From positions 7,990 through 71,989 of the forward strand of contig CAZNIS010000024.1 in assembly GCA_964573105.1 (NCBI GenBank): DNA of 64,000 nucleotides, given 5' to 3'. The position numbers were made by a program, and so were the translations under genes. Below are positions 25,477-34,474 of this stretch, one piece after another. Under the pieces are notes generated by a model that was not told where the DNA came from, searched no databases, and saw nothing but the letters and a program-made list of their open reading frames with translations. Numbering within the stretch: position 1 is the stretch's first letter; the number at the start of each line of letters is the position of its first letter. The stretch is from CAKZSB01 sp964573105. Its GTDB lineage: Bacteria > Pseudomonadota > Gammaproteobacteria > Granulosicoccales > Granulosicoccaceae.

Positions 25477-27025
25477 TCGATGAACTCCGGTTTGGTTTGT
25501 TCAGAGGGGGATAGCGATAGCTTTCTGCCGCGACGGTCCAGTCCATATGATTGCGCACGTATTGCTGGCTCGCGTCAGACGGCGGGTTGTAATCCCAGTG
25601 TTCCTGATAGCCTGTCTGCATCGCCCGATGCAATGCCTGGCGGGACTTTTGGGTCGCGATCACTTGCTGGCGCAGTTGTTCGCTATTCCAGCGTGCGGCT
25701 ACTTCGGCGGCAAATGACCGGGCTGTTTCTGCATGCTCGGGGTCGGCAGCCAGATTGCATGTCTCGAGCGGGTCATCGACGATGTGATACAACTGTGGTG
25801 GATCGCAATCGCAGTGAATGTATTTATACGAGCCACGGCGGATCATGACCACCGGGTAAGGCGTCATCTCCGCGCAGTATTCGCCAATCGCCTCGTCAAT
25901 TGGATCGGGCTCGCCACGCGCCAGCGGCATCAGGTTGCGCCCGTCAATTGGCTCGCCGAAGAGCTCGGCGCCGCCGCCGGCGATGTCGACAAACGTCGGC
26001 AACAGATCCACCAGCGAACAGGCATTGCTGGCCGTGCCTTGGCCGATACCGGGCCCGGCCATAATCAATGGCACGCGGGCCGAGTGTTCGAAGAAATTCA
26101 TTTTGTACCACAGGCCGCGCTCGCCTAGCATGTCGCCGTGATCGGCGGTCACCACAATGATCGTGTTGTCCAGCTCGTCGATCTCTTCGAGCGTTTTCAC
26201 GATCAGGCCGATCTTGCTGTCAAAGTAGCTGACGTTGGCAAGATAGGCGCGCCTTGCGCGAGCGACCTCTTCATCAGACAGCGCGATGCTGGACGCCTCG
26301 ATGCCATCGAGCAGTCGTCGCGAAAACGGATCGTGATCCTGTGGTTGCGGAATGTAGGCCGGCGGATTAATAGTTACGTCGTCATAAAGGTGCCACCACT
26401 CCGGACGCGCGACGTAGGGGTCGTGCGGGTGGATAAAACTTGCGACCATCAGAAACGGCTGTTGGTGTTCCGGCTGACGCGTTTTCTCTCTCGCGATATC
26501 GAACAGCCAGCGTCGCGCGGCAAAGCCCACTTCATCGTCGTAGTCGATCTGAAACGTCGCCTGTGCCACACCGCTTTCTTTGACGGTTTGCATGTTGTGG
26601 TACCACTTGTCGATGCGCTCGTCGTGGGCTTCCCAATCCGGCGTCCAGGCAAAGTCGGCGGGGTAGATGTCGGTGGTGACGCGATCCTCGAATCCATGCT
26701 TTTGATCCGGCCCGACAAAGTGCATTTTGCCGGACAAGCACGTGCGATAGCCAAGCATGCGCAGATAGTGGGCAAAGGTGGGTACGGTCGAGCGAAACTC
26801 TGATGCGTTGTCATAGGCCGCGATTCGACTGATCAACTGCCCCGACATAAACGCAAATCGCGACGGTGCACACAATGGCGAATTGCAATAGGCGGCATCA
26901 AAGCGCATACCGCGATTCGTCAGCGCATCCATGTTTGGCGTGATCGCAGCAGCGTGCCCGTAGCTTGCGGTAAATTGCGGCGCCAGTTGATCTGCCATTA
27001 CAACGACAATGTTCGGTCGTTCCAT
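25466..27025 (-). CDS. betC: Choline-sulfatase
   Basis: 519 aa, type I sulfatase hydrolysing choline-O-sulfate to choline and sulfate. The formylglycine site is C52 in CAPSR (CxPSR), the N-terminal metal site is VVMADQ, and THADHGDMLGERG-like ITVTADHGDMLGERG (written VTADHGDMLGERG) supplies further ligands. SGKMHFVGPDQKHGFE and TTDIYPADF are hallmarks of BetC, as is the choline-sulfatase C-terminal region with HWDYNPP. It starts two bases after the stop of the CntA-like gene. No BetI, BetA or BetB gene lies nearby, so choline oxidation must be encoded elsewhere or the substrate is a carnitine- or betaine-related sulfate ester. Confidence 0.9.
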   Translation of the reverse strand: MERPNIVVVMADQLAPQFTASYGHAAAITPNMDALTNRGMRFDAAYCNSPLCAPSRFAFMSGQLISRIAAYDNASEFRSTVPTFAHYLRMLGYRTCLSGKMHFVGPDQKHGFEDRVTTDIYPADFAWTPDWEAHDERIDKWYHNMQTVKESGVAQATFQIDYDDEVGFAARRWLFDIAREKTRQPEHQQPFLMVASFIHPHDPYVARPEWWHLYDDVTINPPAYIPQPQDHDPFSRRLLDGIEASSIALSDEEVARARRAYLANVSYFDSKIGLIVKTLEEIDELDNTIIVVTADHGDMLGERGLWYKMNFFEHSARVPLIMAGPGIGQGTASNACSLVDLLPTFVDIAGGGAELFGEPIDGRNLMPLARGEPDPIDEAIGEYCAEMTPYPVVMIRRGSYKYIHCDCDPPQLYHIVDDPLETCNLAADPEHAETARSFAAEVAARWNSEQLRQQVIATQKSRQALHRAMQTGYQEHWDYNPPSDASQQYVRNHMDWTVAAESYRYPPLNKPNRSSSNEA

Positions 27026-27027
27026 GA

Positions 27028-28140
27028 TCAGCCGCGTGCGTAAGCGTCCAGCACCAGGCCATGAAAGTGGTGCAGAGCGTGTTCGGATTTGCCCGAGCCC
27101 TCCGGGTCGTGCACGATCCGCCCCTGCTGAAACGCCGGTGTGTTCATGCCTTTTTGTACGCTTTCCACCAGATTGATATCTTCTACCTGCAGCACTTCAT
27201 CGAGGTAGCGGATCGCATCCAGTTCCATGTCATTGGGCTCTGGCGTCTCCAGATAAAAGTCGTAAGTCTCCAGTGTGCGATCCACGCCCACCGGAATGAT
27301 GTTCAGCACAATCATGCTGGAGCGTCCCGGATAACGCATCAGGCACGTGGTCGGCCACAGCCACCAGACCGCATGCGTCTTGACCGTCGCGGCGGATACG
27401 TCGTAGGCGGTGTTGGGGCTGTTGCCGGCATCTGCCATGTGGCTGGAATAGATACCGTGTGTCGTAACCTTGTAGGTATCCATATCCACCAGATTGCAAA
27501 AGTCCTTGTGCGCGACCGGGCAGTGGTAGCACTCGAGAAAATTGTCGACCACATTCTTCCAGTTCGATTGAATGTCGTAGCTGAGCCGATGGCCGAATGT
27601 CAGGTCTGCCACATCGGGGGCCCAGTGCATGATTTCCTGCTGCAGGTGACCTGATTGCGCGGCCAGTGACGGTGCCTGTGGATCCAGATTCACAAACACG
27701 AACCCGCAAAATTCCTCGACCTGAATCTGATCCAGACAGATCTCGTCCTGCTTGAAGTGTTTGAGATTCTGCGTGTGCGGTGCGCCCTGCAGTTGTCCAT
27801 CCAGCCGATAGGCCCAGGCGTGGTAGGGGCAGACAATCAGTTGCGTCCTGCCCTCGCCGGACAACAGATGATGTGCGCGGTGTTTGCACACGTTGTAGAA
27901 CGCTCTCAGTTCACCGCTTTTGTCGCGCACCACAGCGATCGGCTGGCCGGCGATCTCCGCGGTGATGTAGGCCCCTGGCTCGCGGGTCTTCTCGACGTGG
28001 CAGACCCACTGCCAGCTTCGCCCAAGGATCTGCCGACTGTCAGCATCGAACCACTCGGCACGTGTGTAGGCATCGGCCTGCAGCGATAGCGATGCGGCTG
28101 GATCCTGATCAAAACCGCTGGCGATATCAGTCTGTTTCAC
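27028..28140 (-). CDS. CntA/YeaW-like Rieske oxygenase (quaternary ammonium oxygenase)
   Basis: 370 aa from a GTG at 28138-28140 that has GAGGGG nine bases upstream. An upstream in-frame extension is basic and unrelated. Rieske ligands: C85, H87, C104 and H107 (CKHRAH, CPYHAW). The mononuclear iron motif is N200-x-x-E203-x-x-H206-x4-H211. The bridging residue is Glu, as in carnitine monooxygenase CntA, not the Asp of most Rieske oxygenases. VESVQKGMNTPAFQQGRI and SEHALHHFH also match CntA. It probably attacks carnitine, betaine or stachydrine-like compounds. It leads the minus-strand cluster and is divergent from the DmdA-like gene. The CntB-type reductase is not in the window. Confidence 0.88.
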   Translation of the reverse strand: MKQTDIASGFDQDPAASLSLQADAYTRAEWFDADSRQILGRSWQWVCHVEKTREPGAYITAEIAGQPIAVVRDKSGELRAFYNVCKHRAHHLLSGEGRTQLIVCPYHAWAYRLDGQLQGAPHTQNLKHFKQDEICLDQIQVEEFCGFVFVNLDPQAPSLAAQSGHLQQEIMHWAPDVADLTFGHRLSYDIQSNWKNVVDNFLECYHCPVAHKDFCNLVDMDTYKVTTHGIYSSHMADAGNSPNTAYDVSAATVKTHAVWWLWPTTCLMRYPGRSSMIVLNIIPVGVDRTLETYDFYLETPEPNDMELDAIRYLDEVLQVEDINLVESVQKGMNTPAFQQGRIVHDPEGSGKSEHALHHFHGLVLDAYARG

Positions 28141-28338
28141 GCTGGTTGGCCCCTCGTCGAAAGCTTGAATCGAATCGGTAGTTAAAAATCTGAAGTTACG
28201 CGCATGATACGCGGTGCACTTGATCTTTTTCGACGTAAACTTGCTTTTTTCGCACACCCGCCGTCGTGCGGACAAGTGCCTGCCCCGCTTGATACGGGCC
28301 CGCAATTGCTCTAGCGCACGCGCCTTTTGGAACACAGC

Positions 28339-29442
28339 ATGGCGCAGATCGGCCCCAATACCAGACTTCGCGTTTCGCCCTTTTATGAAGCAACTGTGGC
28401 CGAGGGTGTAGAGGCCTTTTCGCCGTATAACAAAATGCTGATGCCGGTATCCTATGGACACCCGGAAGCCGAGTACCGACGGCTTAAAAACGGTGTGTGT
28501 CTTTGGGATGTCGGCGTCGAACGCCAGGTGCGATTGTGCGGGCCGGACGCCGTCCGCCTCGCGCAGGTACTATCGGTTCGCGATCTGTCCGGCTGTGCGG
28601 TCAATCAGGGCAAGTATGTGCCGATGTGCGATCACCGCGGCGTGTTGATCAATGACCCCATCGTTTTAAAGCTCGCCGCAGACCACTGGTGGCTGTCGAT
28701 CGCCGACAACAACATGTTGCTGTGGGCTCGCGCAATCGCTTGCGAACGCGGGTTTGCCGTCGACATTGACGAGCCCGATGTCTCGCCGCTGGCGGTGCAG
28801 GGACCCGCCGCCGAGAATGTGGTCGCCGCCGTATTTGGTGACTGGGTGCGGCAGATAAAATTCTTCTGGTTTGCCGATGCCGAGATCGACGGCATGCCGC
28901 TAAAAATTGCCCGCTCCGGTTACTCGGGGCAGGGTGGTTTCGAGCTCTACCTGATGGACGGCAGCCGCGGCACCGATCTGTGGAACATCGTGCGCGAGGC
29001 GGGAAAGCCTTGGGATATAGGCCCTGGCAATCCCAATCCGGCCGAGCGCATCGAATCCGGCATGCTGTCATTTGGCGGCGATACCGATGATCAGACCAAT
29101 CCATTTGAAGTGCGACTCGACAGGTACGTCGATCTGGATCTTGATGATGACGTCATCGGCATCAAAGCACTTCGTCAATTGCAGGCAAACGGTATCACCC
29201 GCCATCAGCTGGGCGTGGTGTTCGATGATCCCGCACCACAACCCGGTCACGCGATCTGGTACGACGTCACTGCCAATGGGGCACCGGTCGGCAGTATGAC
29301 CAACGGCATCTGGTCGCCAGACTTGCAGCGGTTTATCGGCTACGTGCTGGTAAATCGGGATGTTCAGCCAGGCGATCGAGTCGTGGTCCATAAACACGAC
29401 AAGCTCTTTGATGCGACTGTCTGCGACTTGCCGTTTGTGTAA
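28339..29442 (+). CDS. DmdA/GcvT-family aminomethyltransferase-like protein
   Basis: 367 aa from the ATG at 28339 (a TTG 12 bases earlier is in frame). It belongs to the glycine-cleavage T / DMSP demethylase family, which moves a methyl or methylene group to tetrahydrofolate. Signature stretches: SPYNKMLMP, WDVGVERQVRLCGPDA, DVSPLAVQGP, ARSGYSGQGGFELY, and ERIESGMLSFGGD near the folate site. The overall plan is that of DmdA (about 369 aa). Its divergent partner is the CntA-like oxygenase and a LysR gene follows, so demethylation of betaine or dimethylglycine is as likely as DMSP. A second member lies at 60973-62130. Confidence 0.85.
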   Translation: MAQIGPNTRLRVSPFYEATVAEGVEAFSPYNKMLMPVSYGHPEAEYRRLKNGVCLWDVGVERQVRLCGPDAVRLAQVLSVRDLSGCAVNQGKYVPMCDHRGVLINDPIVLKLAADHWWLSIADNNMLLWARAIACERGFAVDIDEPDVSPLAVQGPAAENVVAAVFGDWVRQIKFFWFADAEIDGMPLKIARSGYSGQGGFELYLMDGSRGTDLWNIVREAGKPWDIGPGNPNPAERIESGMLSFGGDTDDQTNPFEVRLDRYVDLDLDDDVIGIKALRQLQANGITRHQLGVVFDDPAPQPGHAIWYDVTANGAPVGSMTNGIWSPDLQRFIGYVLVNRDVQPGDRVVVHKHDKLFDATVCDLPFV

Positions 29443-29490
29443 CGCGCGATTGCGTTAGTATCCACCCATACCCGTCGATGCAGGATTCGC

Positions 29491-30396
29491 ATGCGCTTCA
29501 ACGGTTTTGATCTCAATCAGGCGCTGTGTCTCGATGCACTGTTAAACGAACGCAGCGTCAGTCGGGCTGCTGCCCGTGTGCATTTGAGCCAGTCGGCGAT
29601 GAGCGCGGTACTCGCGCAACTGCGAGACTACTTTCACGATCCGCTGCTGGTGCGCTCGGGTCGCAAGCTGGTGCTGACACCGTTTGCGCAAACGCTGGTC
29701 GGGCCGGTCGGCGACTTTCTGGCAAGCGCCCACGCGCTGACCGCGTTGACACCAAATCAGGCACCGACCGACGTCGATCGAGAGCTGCGCATTGCAGCCT
29801 CAGACTTTTCCGTGCAGGCGTTTCTCGCCATCGCGATCCAGCAGCTCGCCGCACAAATGCCTGGGCTGCGCTTTGATGTGCTGCCACTGACCAACAATAG
29901 TGGCGCGGCGCTGAAATCCGGCGAACTGGATATCGTCTTTGCCGGTCAGGTGCTCAACGTTGGCCTTCCACCCAGCGAGCTGTTGCTGGAGGACCGCTTC
30001 GTCTGCGTAGTCTGCAAGGCGCACGGCATCAAGGCAAAGAAGATCAGTGCCAGGCAATACATTGGCAGCGATCATGTGGTGATGCGCTACTTCGAGCATC
30101 GCCTCGCGTTCGAGGACGAAGAGGCGCTGCGCCGTCAGGGGCTGACTCGCCGCCAGCGCGTGGCGGTATCGTCGGTTAATCAGATCGCGCCACTGATTGT
30201 CGGCACCCGATTGATCGGAACCGTGCCACAGCGTATCGCGACAACGCTGGTCGAGCGCTGGCCGCTGCGATTGATGCCGTTTCCTTTTGAACAGGAGCCG
30301 ATTCGACACTATGCCTACTGGCACGAAAGCCGAGTGCAGGATCCGGTAATCGCGCGCTTTATGGATGCAGTTCGAGCGGTGGCAGCCAGCAATTAA
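29491..30396 (+). CDS. LysR-family transcriptional regulator
   Basis: 301 aa. The N-terminal winged HTH (FDLNQALCLDALLNERSVSRAAARVHLSQSAMS, quoted in parts: ALLNERSVSRAA and VHLSQSAMSAVL) is followed by the NodD-like reading LVRSGRKLVLTPFAQ. The two-lobe effector domain starts near residue 95 (LRIAASDF). An AGGA site lies six bases ahead of the ATG. It sits 48 bases downstream of the DmdA-like gene on the same strand, so it is probably co-transcribed. It could regulate the divergent promoter between that gene and the CntA-like oxygenase. The inducer is unknown. Confidence 0.9.
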   Translation: MRFNGFDLNQALCLDALLNERSVSRAAARVHLSQSAMSAVLAQLRDYFHDPLLVRSGRKLVLTPFAQTLVGPVGDFLASAHALTALTPNQAPTDVDRELRIAASDFSVQAFLAIAIQQLAAQMPGLRFDVLPLTNNSGAALKSGELDIVFAGQVLNVGLPPSELLLEDRFVCVVCKAHGIKAKKISARQYIGSDHVVMRYFEHRLAFEDEEALRRQGLTRRQRVAVSSVNQIAPLIVGTRLIGTVPQRIATTLVERWPLRLMPFPFEQEPIRHYAYWHESRVQDPVIARFMDAVRAVAASN

Positions 30397-30469
30397 ACTA
30401 CATTGATGGGCAACCTGCTATTGCGGGCGTCTGCAACGTGAGCCAGGCGGGTCAATCGCTAATGGCGAA

Positions 30470-31570
30470 CTAATAAAAATTTTCCACCCGGGGATGATTC
30501 CTCAAAACATCCGGCCGGTAGGCCGGCTGTTGTTGCTGGTAGCGCAATTCCAGATCGTCGCAGAGCCAGGAATCGTCGGTTGCGCGCCACCGGATGTAGT
30601 CGCCCCGGTGTTTTGGCAGCCAGAAAAACCCAAAACCGGTGCGCTCGTTGTGCTGCTGGCCAGTCGCGATATTCGGCACGATGTCTACCTCAGTGGTGTC
30701 AAACTGAAAACCAACGCGCGCTGCACTGCACTGATCGATCATCCATTGCAGTGCGGTGTCTGACAAGCCCGTTTCGACGTAACCGCCACCAATGTCTGAG
30801 TGAACACCGGGAAACCATCGCTGCTCAATCACTTGTTCGTCGGGTCTGCTTGTCTCGTCCCAAAGCACGGGTTGAAAGCTGCGTCGGTTTTCATCAATTG
30901 AGAGCGCGTGAAAACCGAAAGGGGTGCGGTGACTTAAAGTGGTATCGTGAAATTTGTGTCTGAATGGATTAAACACATCAGTGATACCGGGTAAACCCAG
31001 ACTTTCGACGGTATCGAACACACCGACTGCGTGTGGTACCGCATCAGCGCATGCGAACTTTTCCCGAAACTCGCGTGCAGCCGTTTCGCGCTCGTTGCGA
31101 TCGGCTATCTGATAAGTCTTGACGGCCTGCTCGGCAATTTGCCAGCGTAGTTTTGCGACGTCTTGATCGTCGTCTCGGTCCGAACCGGTTCGAATATTGA
31201 GGCCACTCTGATCTGCCTGAGGAACGCCAACGGTACTCAACACGCCGCCGACACTGCGCACGGTATAGGCGCCACGGCTAAAGCCAAAGCAGCCGATCTG
31301 CGATCCGGGTTCATAGCAGCGCAGAATAAAGTTGTAGCACTCGGTGATGTTCCTGGAAATTCCAAGCCCGGTACCCTTCGATAAAAGATCACGTACCGGC
31401 GAATCGCCATCGGCACCCAGGCCATGGTCATAAAAAGCGCGTTGATCCGTTTTGGTTGGATCGGCCTTTTTGGCCGCCTTGTACATTTTGTGAATGTTGG
31501 TCGAACTGCCATCCCTGCGGACACCACGCTGTCCGGTCCCGTCTGAAAAGATAAGAATCTTGCGCGCCAC
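30470..31570 (-). CDS. DUF2235 alpha/beta-hydrolase domain protein
   Basis: 366 aa. The N-terminus KILIFSDGTGQ and the nucleophile elbow GCFGFSRGAYTVRS (GxSxG) are typical of the DUF2235 family. A catalytic Asp is likely in the HSDIGGGYVE or SDTALQWM region. Members include cytosolic putative lipases, and phospholipase effectors of type VI secretion. Here there is no VgrG, PAAR or immunity gene nearby and no signal peptide, so an effector role is not supported. It is convergent with the LysR gene and stands alone. The substrate is unknown. Confidence 0.85.
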   Translation of the reverse strand: MARKILIFSDGTGQRGVRRDGSSTNIHKMYKAAKKADPTKTDQRAFYDHGLGADGDSPVRDLLSKGTGLGISRNITECYNFILRCYEPGSQIGCFGFSRGAYTVRSVGGVLSTVGVPQADQSGLNIRTGSDRDDDQDVAKLRWQIAEQAVKTYQIADRNERETAAREFREKFACADAVPHAVGVFDTVESLGLPGITDVFNPFRHKFHDTTLSHRTPFGFHALSIDENRRSFQPVLWDETSRPDEQVIEQRWFPGVHSDIGGGYVETGLSDTALQWMIDQCSAARVGFQFDTTEVDIVPNIATGQQHNERTGFGFFWLPKHRGDYIRWRATDDSWLCDDLELRYQQQQPAYRPDVLRNHPRVENFY

Positions 31571-31618
31571 AACAGTGCCTCTTGCTGTTACTGGTCAATC
31601 AGCTACCGTGAGCCGAAC

Positions 31619-31909
31619 CTACAATCCTTCGAATATTCTCACGTCTCGATCAGCACCCCCATCGAGTGCCTCGAGGGCTGCCTGGTAGTCAGCGCTGCGG
31701 TAGGCGGCCCTGGCTTTTTCCAGGCTCTCAAACTCGATCAGAACGGTTTGTTGTGACACACCGTTTTCATGTGCGTCTATCTCGTTCGTACTGGCGATGA
31801 CGGTACCGCCAGCCTTGACGATTGCCGGGCCCGCCAACGCCAGGTAGGCCTGTCTTTTCTCAGGGTCGGCCGGTGACCGGTGTGCGCTTAAAAAATAGCC
31901 TTTGGGCAT
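31619..31909 (-). CDS. DUF1330 family protein
   Basis: 96 aa from the ATG at 31907-31909, which has a GAGAG site upstream. The small ferredoxin-like dimeric alpha/beta fold shows as GYFLSAHR, the central GGTVIAS strand, VLIEFESLEKARAAYRSADYQAAL and RIFEGL. DUF1330 proteins resemble YCII and dabb proteins. Function is mostly unknown, sometimes bound to small aromatic or redox substrates. It lies 48 bases downstream of the DUF2235 gene start on the minus strand, and is transcribed away from the propeller gene. No functional inference is possible from neighbours. Confidence 0.8.
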   Translation of the reverse strand: MPKGYFLSAHRSPADPEKRQAYLALAGPAIVKAGGTVIASTNEIDAHENGVSQQTVLIEFESLEKARAAYRSADYQAALEALDGGADRDVRIFEGL

Positions 31910-32213
31910 GGCAGTCTCTCGTGCTGTTTGAACAGGAACTGGAACTTGCGATACACGGTGAATATAGACACCTCGCCGCTGGATATTCAACCAGCGCATC
32001 GTCCGACATGTCGTGGCGCCCTGTCCACTGAACCACTGGAACCGTGCGATCGCCCTGCAGTGTGGGGCGTGCCGGCATGACCATCGCCTCTCGAACCGGC
32101 CCATTGCAATCTCGTATATTGGTAGCCATGCTGATAATTGAGGTCGACGCGATCTGCGTCGGCACCAGGCTCAGACGCTTGCACTGGCCTGCAATGAACA
32201 GAGGAAGTCCACT
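31910..32213. other. Divergent intergenic region
   Basis: About 300 bases between the minus-strand DUF1330 gene and the plus-strand propeller gene. It must contain promoters in both directions. I see no clear -35/-10 pair, no tRNA and no believable small gene. Confidence 0.5.
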
Positions 32214-34277
32214 ATGCCGAACCTGCTGGTTTGCCCTGTCAACCCGAACAACCTTCGTTTTTCTGCAGCGCTACGCTGTTCGAACTCTGCATGGCGGTTC
32301 TGGCAATCGCTTGCACTTGTCTTTGCTGTGAGCCTCTTGTGCGCACCTATGGCAATAGCGTCTGAAACCGTAATGGTTGGACTGGACAGCAACGACGCCT
32401 ATCCGCGTAACTCAACTGCCGCCGGTCGCGTTGCCGTCTCTGCCGACGGACGCTTCATGGCATTTCAGGCGCGCGGCGCATACGCTGAGCCACAGGAGCA
32501 GGGGGTGCAACACATCTTCTGGCGTGATCTGGTTACCGGGGAGACGGTGAATATTCACGTCGGGCCGGATGGGGCTGCCGGCAATGACGACGCGTGGCTG
32601 CCATCGATGAGCGACGATGGCCAGCTGGTAGCATTCATATCGCTGGCGACCAATCTGGGTTCGGACGATCCCAAAGGCTGGCCGGATATCTTTTTGTATC
32701 GGCGCCAAAACAACACATTGATTCGAGTAACGGTACGCGAGACTCAGTCGGATAATCCGTTTCCGCAGTTCGCTGTACCGTATCTAAGCGGTGATGGAAC
32801 GACGATCGCATTTGTTGCTGACGAGGAGGAGTACGGCTTCGATGGTGAATTGCGCGATACCCTCTATCTTTACGCGGTAGCAACCGGCGTGATCAGCTCC
32901 CCCAGCTTCGACTCGGGTAGTCGACGCCTGAACCGACGGGTGGATCTAAAAGGCATCTCTGACGATGGCAAAAAGCTATTGATAGCCACGACACAATCAC
33001 TGGACCCGGCGGATCAGTCAAGCCGAAGCGTCTACCTCTATGATTTAACCAGTGATACTTTTACGTGGGTGTCTCAGAACGAAGTATCCAGCAGCTATAG
33101 TGCCGGTGCTTTTGGCGCGTCCATGACGGGTGATGCCAAATATGTGGTGTTCAGTTCCATGCAACCCTTTGTCGCAGAGGATGCCGACTCGACGCTCGAC
33201 TTCATGTTGCGCAACCTGGAAAATGGCCAGACTCGTGTGGTGACTGTTGATGGAGATGGTAATCACACAGCAGATCAGGCGAATCCAATCGATCCGGGTA
33301 TTAGCGACGACGGGCAATTGGTTGCTTTCAGTAGCGTACAACCCGACTTCGCCGACAACGCACCGGACAGAGTAGTGAATTTGTATGTTTACGACAATGC
33401 AACTGAGCAAACCAGCGTCATCTCCACACTGCCGGACGGCAGCTTTTCCGATCGTCAGGCAAACGGTGCCGCAGTCTTTGCAGCGGCGGGCCGATACGTC
33501 TTTTTTGGCTCAGGTGACGGACAGCTGGATGCAGAGCGTGATGAATCGGTCAGTGGCGGCACCGCGCTGTATCGGCTGGACCGCGGTCTGAGCTGCGTCG
33601 ATGGCGAGGGTCAGCCGCTTACCGTCCAGGTCAAAACCGGTCAGTGGTATCAACTGGCCATACCCTGTATCGCAGCTGACGGCGCCAATACCGTACAGGC
33701 GATTCTGGCCGATGATCTGGCAGGTTCTTACGGGGTTGACTGGTGGGTTTTTGTATTCGAGCAGGGCAGTTACCGCCAGCTCGAACTGACAGACGAGTTG
33801 CTGCCTGGCGTTAGCTTCTGGCTGCAGCATCAGGGCAGCGGCAGTGCCGTACTCGACATGCCCGCGGGCAGCCGCAGCGTCGCCACTAATTTCAACCAGC
33901 GAGACGCCTGTCTATCCGATACTGGCTGCTATGCGATACCCGTCGGCACGGCACCTGCGAATTCCGGCACAAGCTGGAGCATGAACGGCAACCCGCTGAT
34001 CAATCCGGCCGGGGCCGACCTTGGCGACTTACGCATAACTACAGACACAGGCACCTGCTCACTCGAAGGCGGTTGCACGCTGGATGCAGCACAACGCGCC
34101 GACGTGACGCTGGATCGAGTTTACAGCTGGCAGGGTGGAGAGAGTTACCAGAGCCTGTCGGTCGATGCCGGTTTGCAGACGTGGCAGGGTGCGTGGATTG
34201 GCGCGTTGCCAGGTGCCATGGACAACCAGACGAGATTCAACTTTCCCGAACGTCCGACAACTGACCCCTCGCCCTGA
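32214..34277 (+). CDS. Exported TolB/PD40-type beta-propeller protein
   Basis: 687 aa with an unusually long signal sequence: a basic N-region of about 28 residues, a hydrophobic core (SLALVFAVSLLCA) and a cut near AIASE. Residues 50-450 are built of repeating blades with the SADGRFMAFQA / SDDGQLVAFIS / SGDGTTIAFVAD / SDDGQLVAFSS pattern of TolB and PD40 propellers. They alternate with YLYDLTSDTFTWVS-like strands. The remaining 230 residues form a Cys-containing domain (about six cysteines) with Trp- and Gly-rich strands that I do not recognise. It is monocistronic. A periplasmic or surface binding role is likely, the ligand unknown. Confidence 0.8.
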   Translation: MPNLLVCPVNPNNLRFSAALRCSNSAWRFWQSLALVFAVSLLCAPMAIASETVMVGLDSNDAYPRNSTAAGRVAVSADGRFMAFQARGAYAEPQEQGVQHIFWRDLVTGETVNIHVGPDGAAGNDDAWLPSMSDDGQLVAFISLATNLGSDDPKGWPDIFLYRRQNNTLIRVTVRETQSDNPFPQFAVPYLSGDGTTIAFVADEEEYGFDGELRDTLYLYAVATGVISSPSFDSGSRRLNRRVDLKGISDDGKKLLIATTQSLDPADQSSRSVYLYDLTSDTFTWVSQNEVSSSYSAGAFGASMTGDAKYVVFSSMQPFVAEDADSTLDFMLRNLENGQTRVVTVDGDGNHTADQANPIDPGISDDGQLVAFSSVQPDFADNAPDRVVNLYVYDNATEQTSVISTLPDGSFSDRQANGAAVFAAAGRYVFFGSGDGQLDAERDESVSGGTALYRLDRGLSCVDGEGQPLTVQVKTGQWYQLAIPCIAADGANTVQAILADDLAGSYGVDWWVFVFEQGSYRQLELTDELLPGVSFWLQHQGSGSAVLDMPAGSRSVATNFNQRDACLSDTGCYAIPVGTAPANSGTSWSMNGNPLINPAGADLGDLRITTDTGTCSLEGGCTLDAAQRADVTLDRVYSWQGGESYQSLSVDAGLQTWQGAWIGALPGAMDNQTRFNFPERPTTDPSP

Positions 34278-34474
34278 CGTTGTACTGAGCTGTTTCCCGA
34301 TTCAAGCGGCACGGGGTTCGCCGCTTGTAGCAATCGCCGCCGCTGGCAGTCAGCCCGACGGCAAGTGCGACAAATGATGAATCGATAACATCAATGGTAA
34401 TCATTCAGCAATATCAATTTTACAAATAGCCGAATCTCTATCAGACTGCTCCCTGTCCTGTTGGGAGTCTGCCA

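Noticed and set aside
30470..31570. DUF2235 protein as a type VI secretion effector
   Set aside because: No VgrG, PAAR, Hcp or immunity-like gene is adjacent; domain membership alone is not enough.
34380..34420. Fur-box-like AATGGTAATCATT upstream of the PanB-like gene
   Set aside because: Only part of the 19-bp consensus matches and none of the downstream genes is iron-related.
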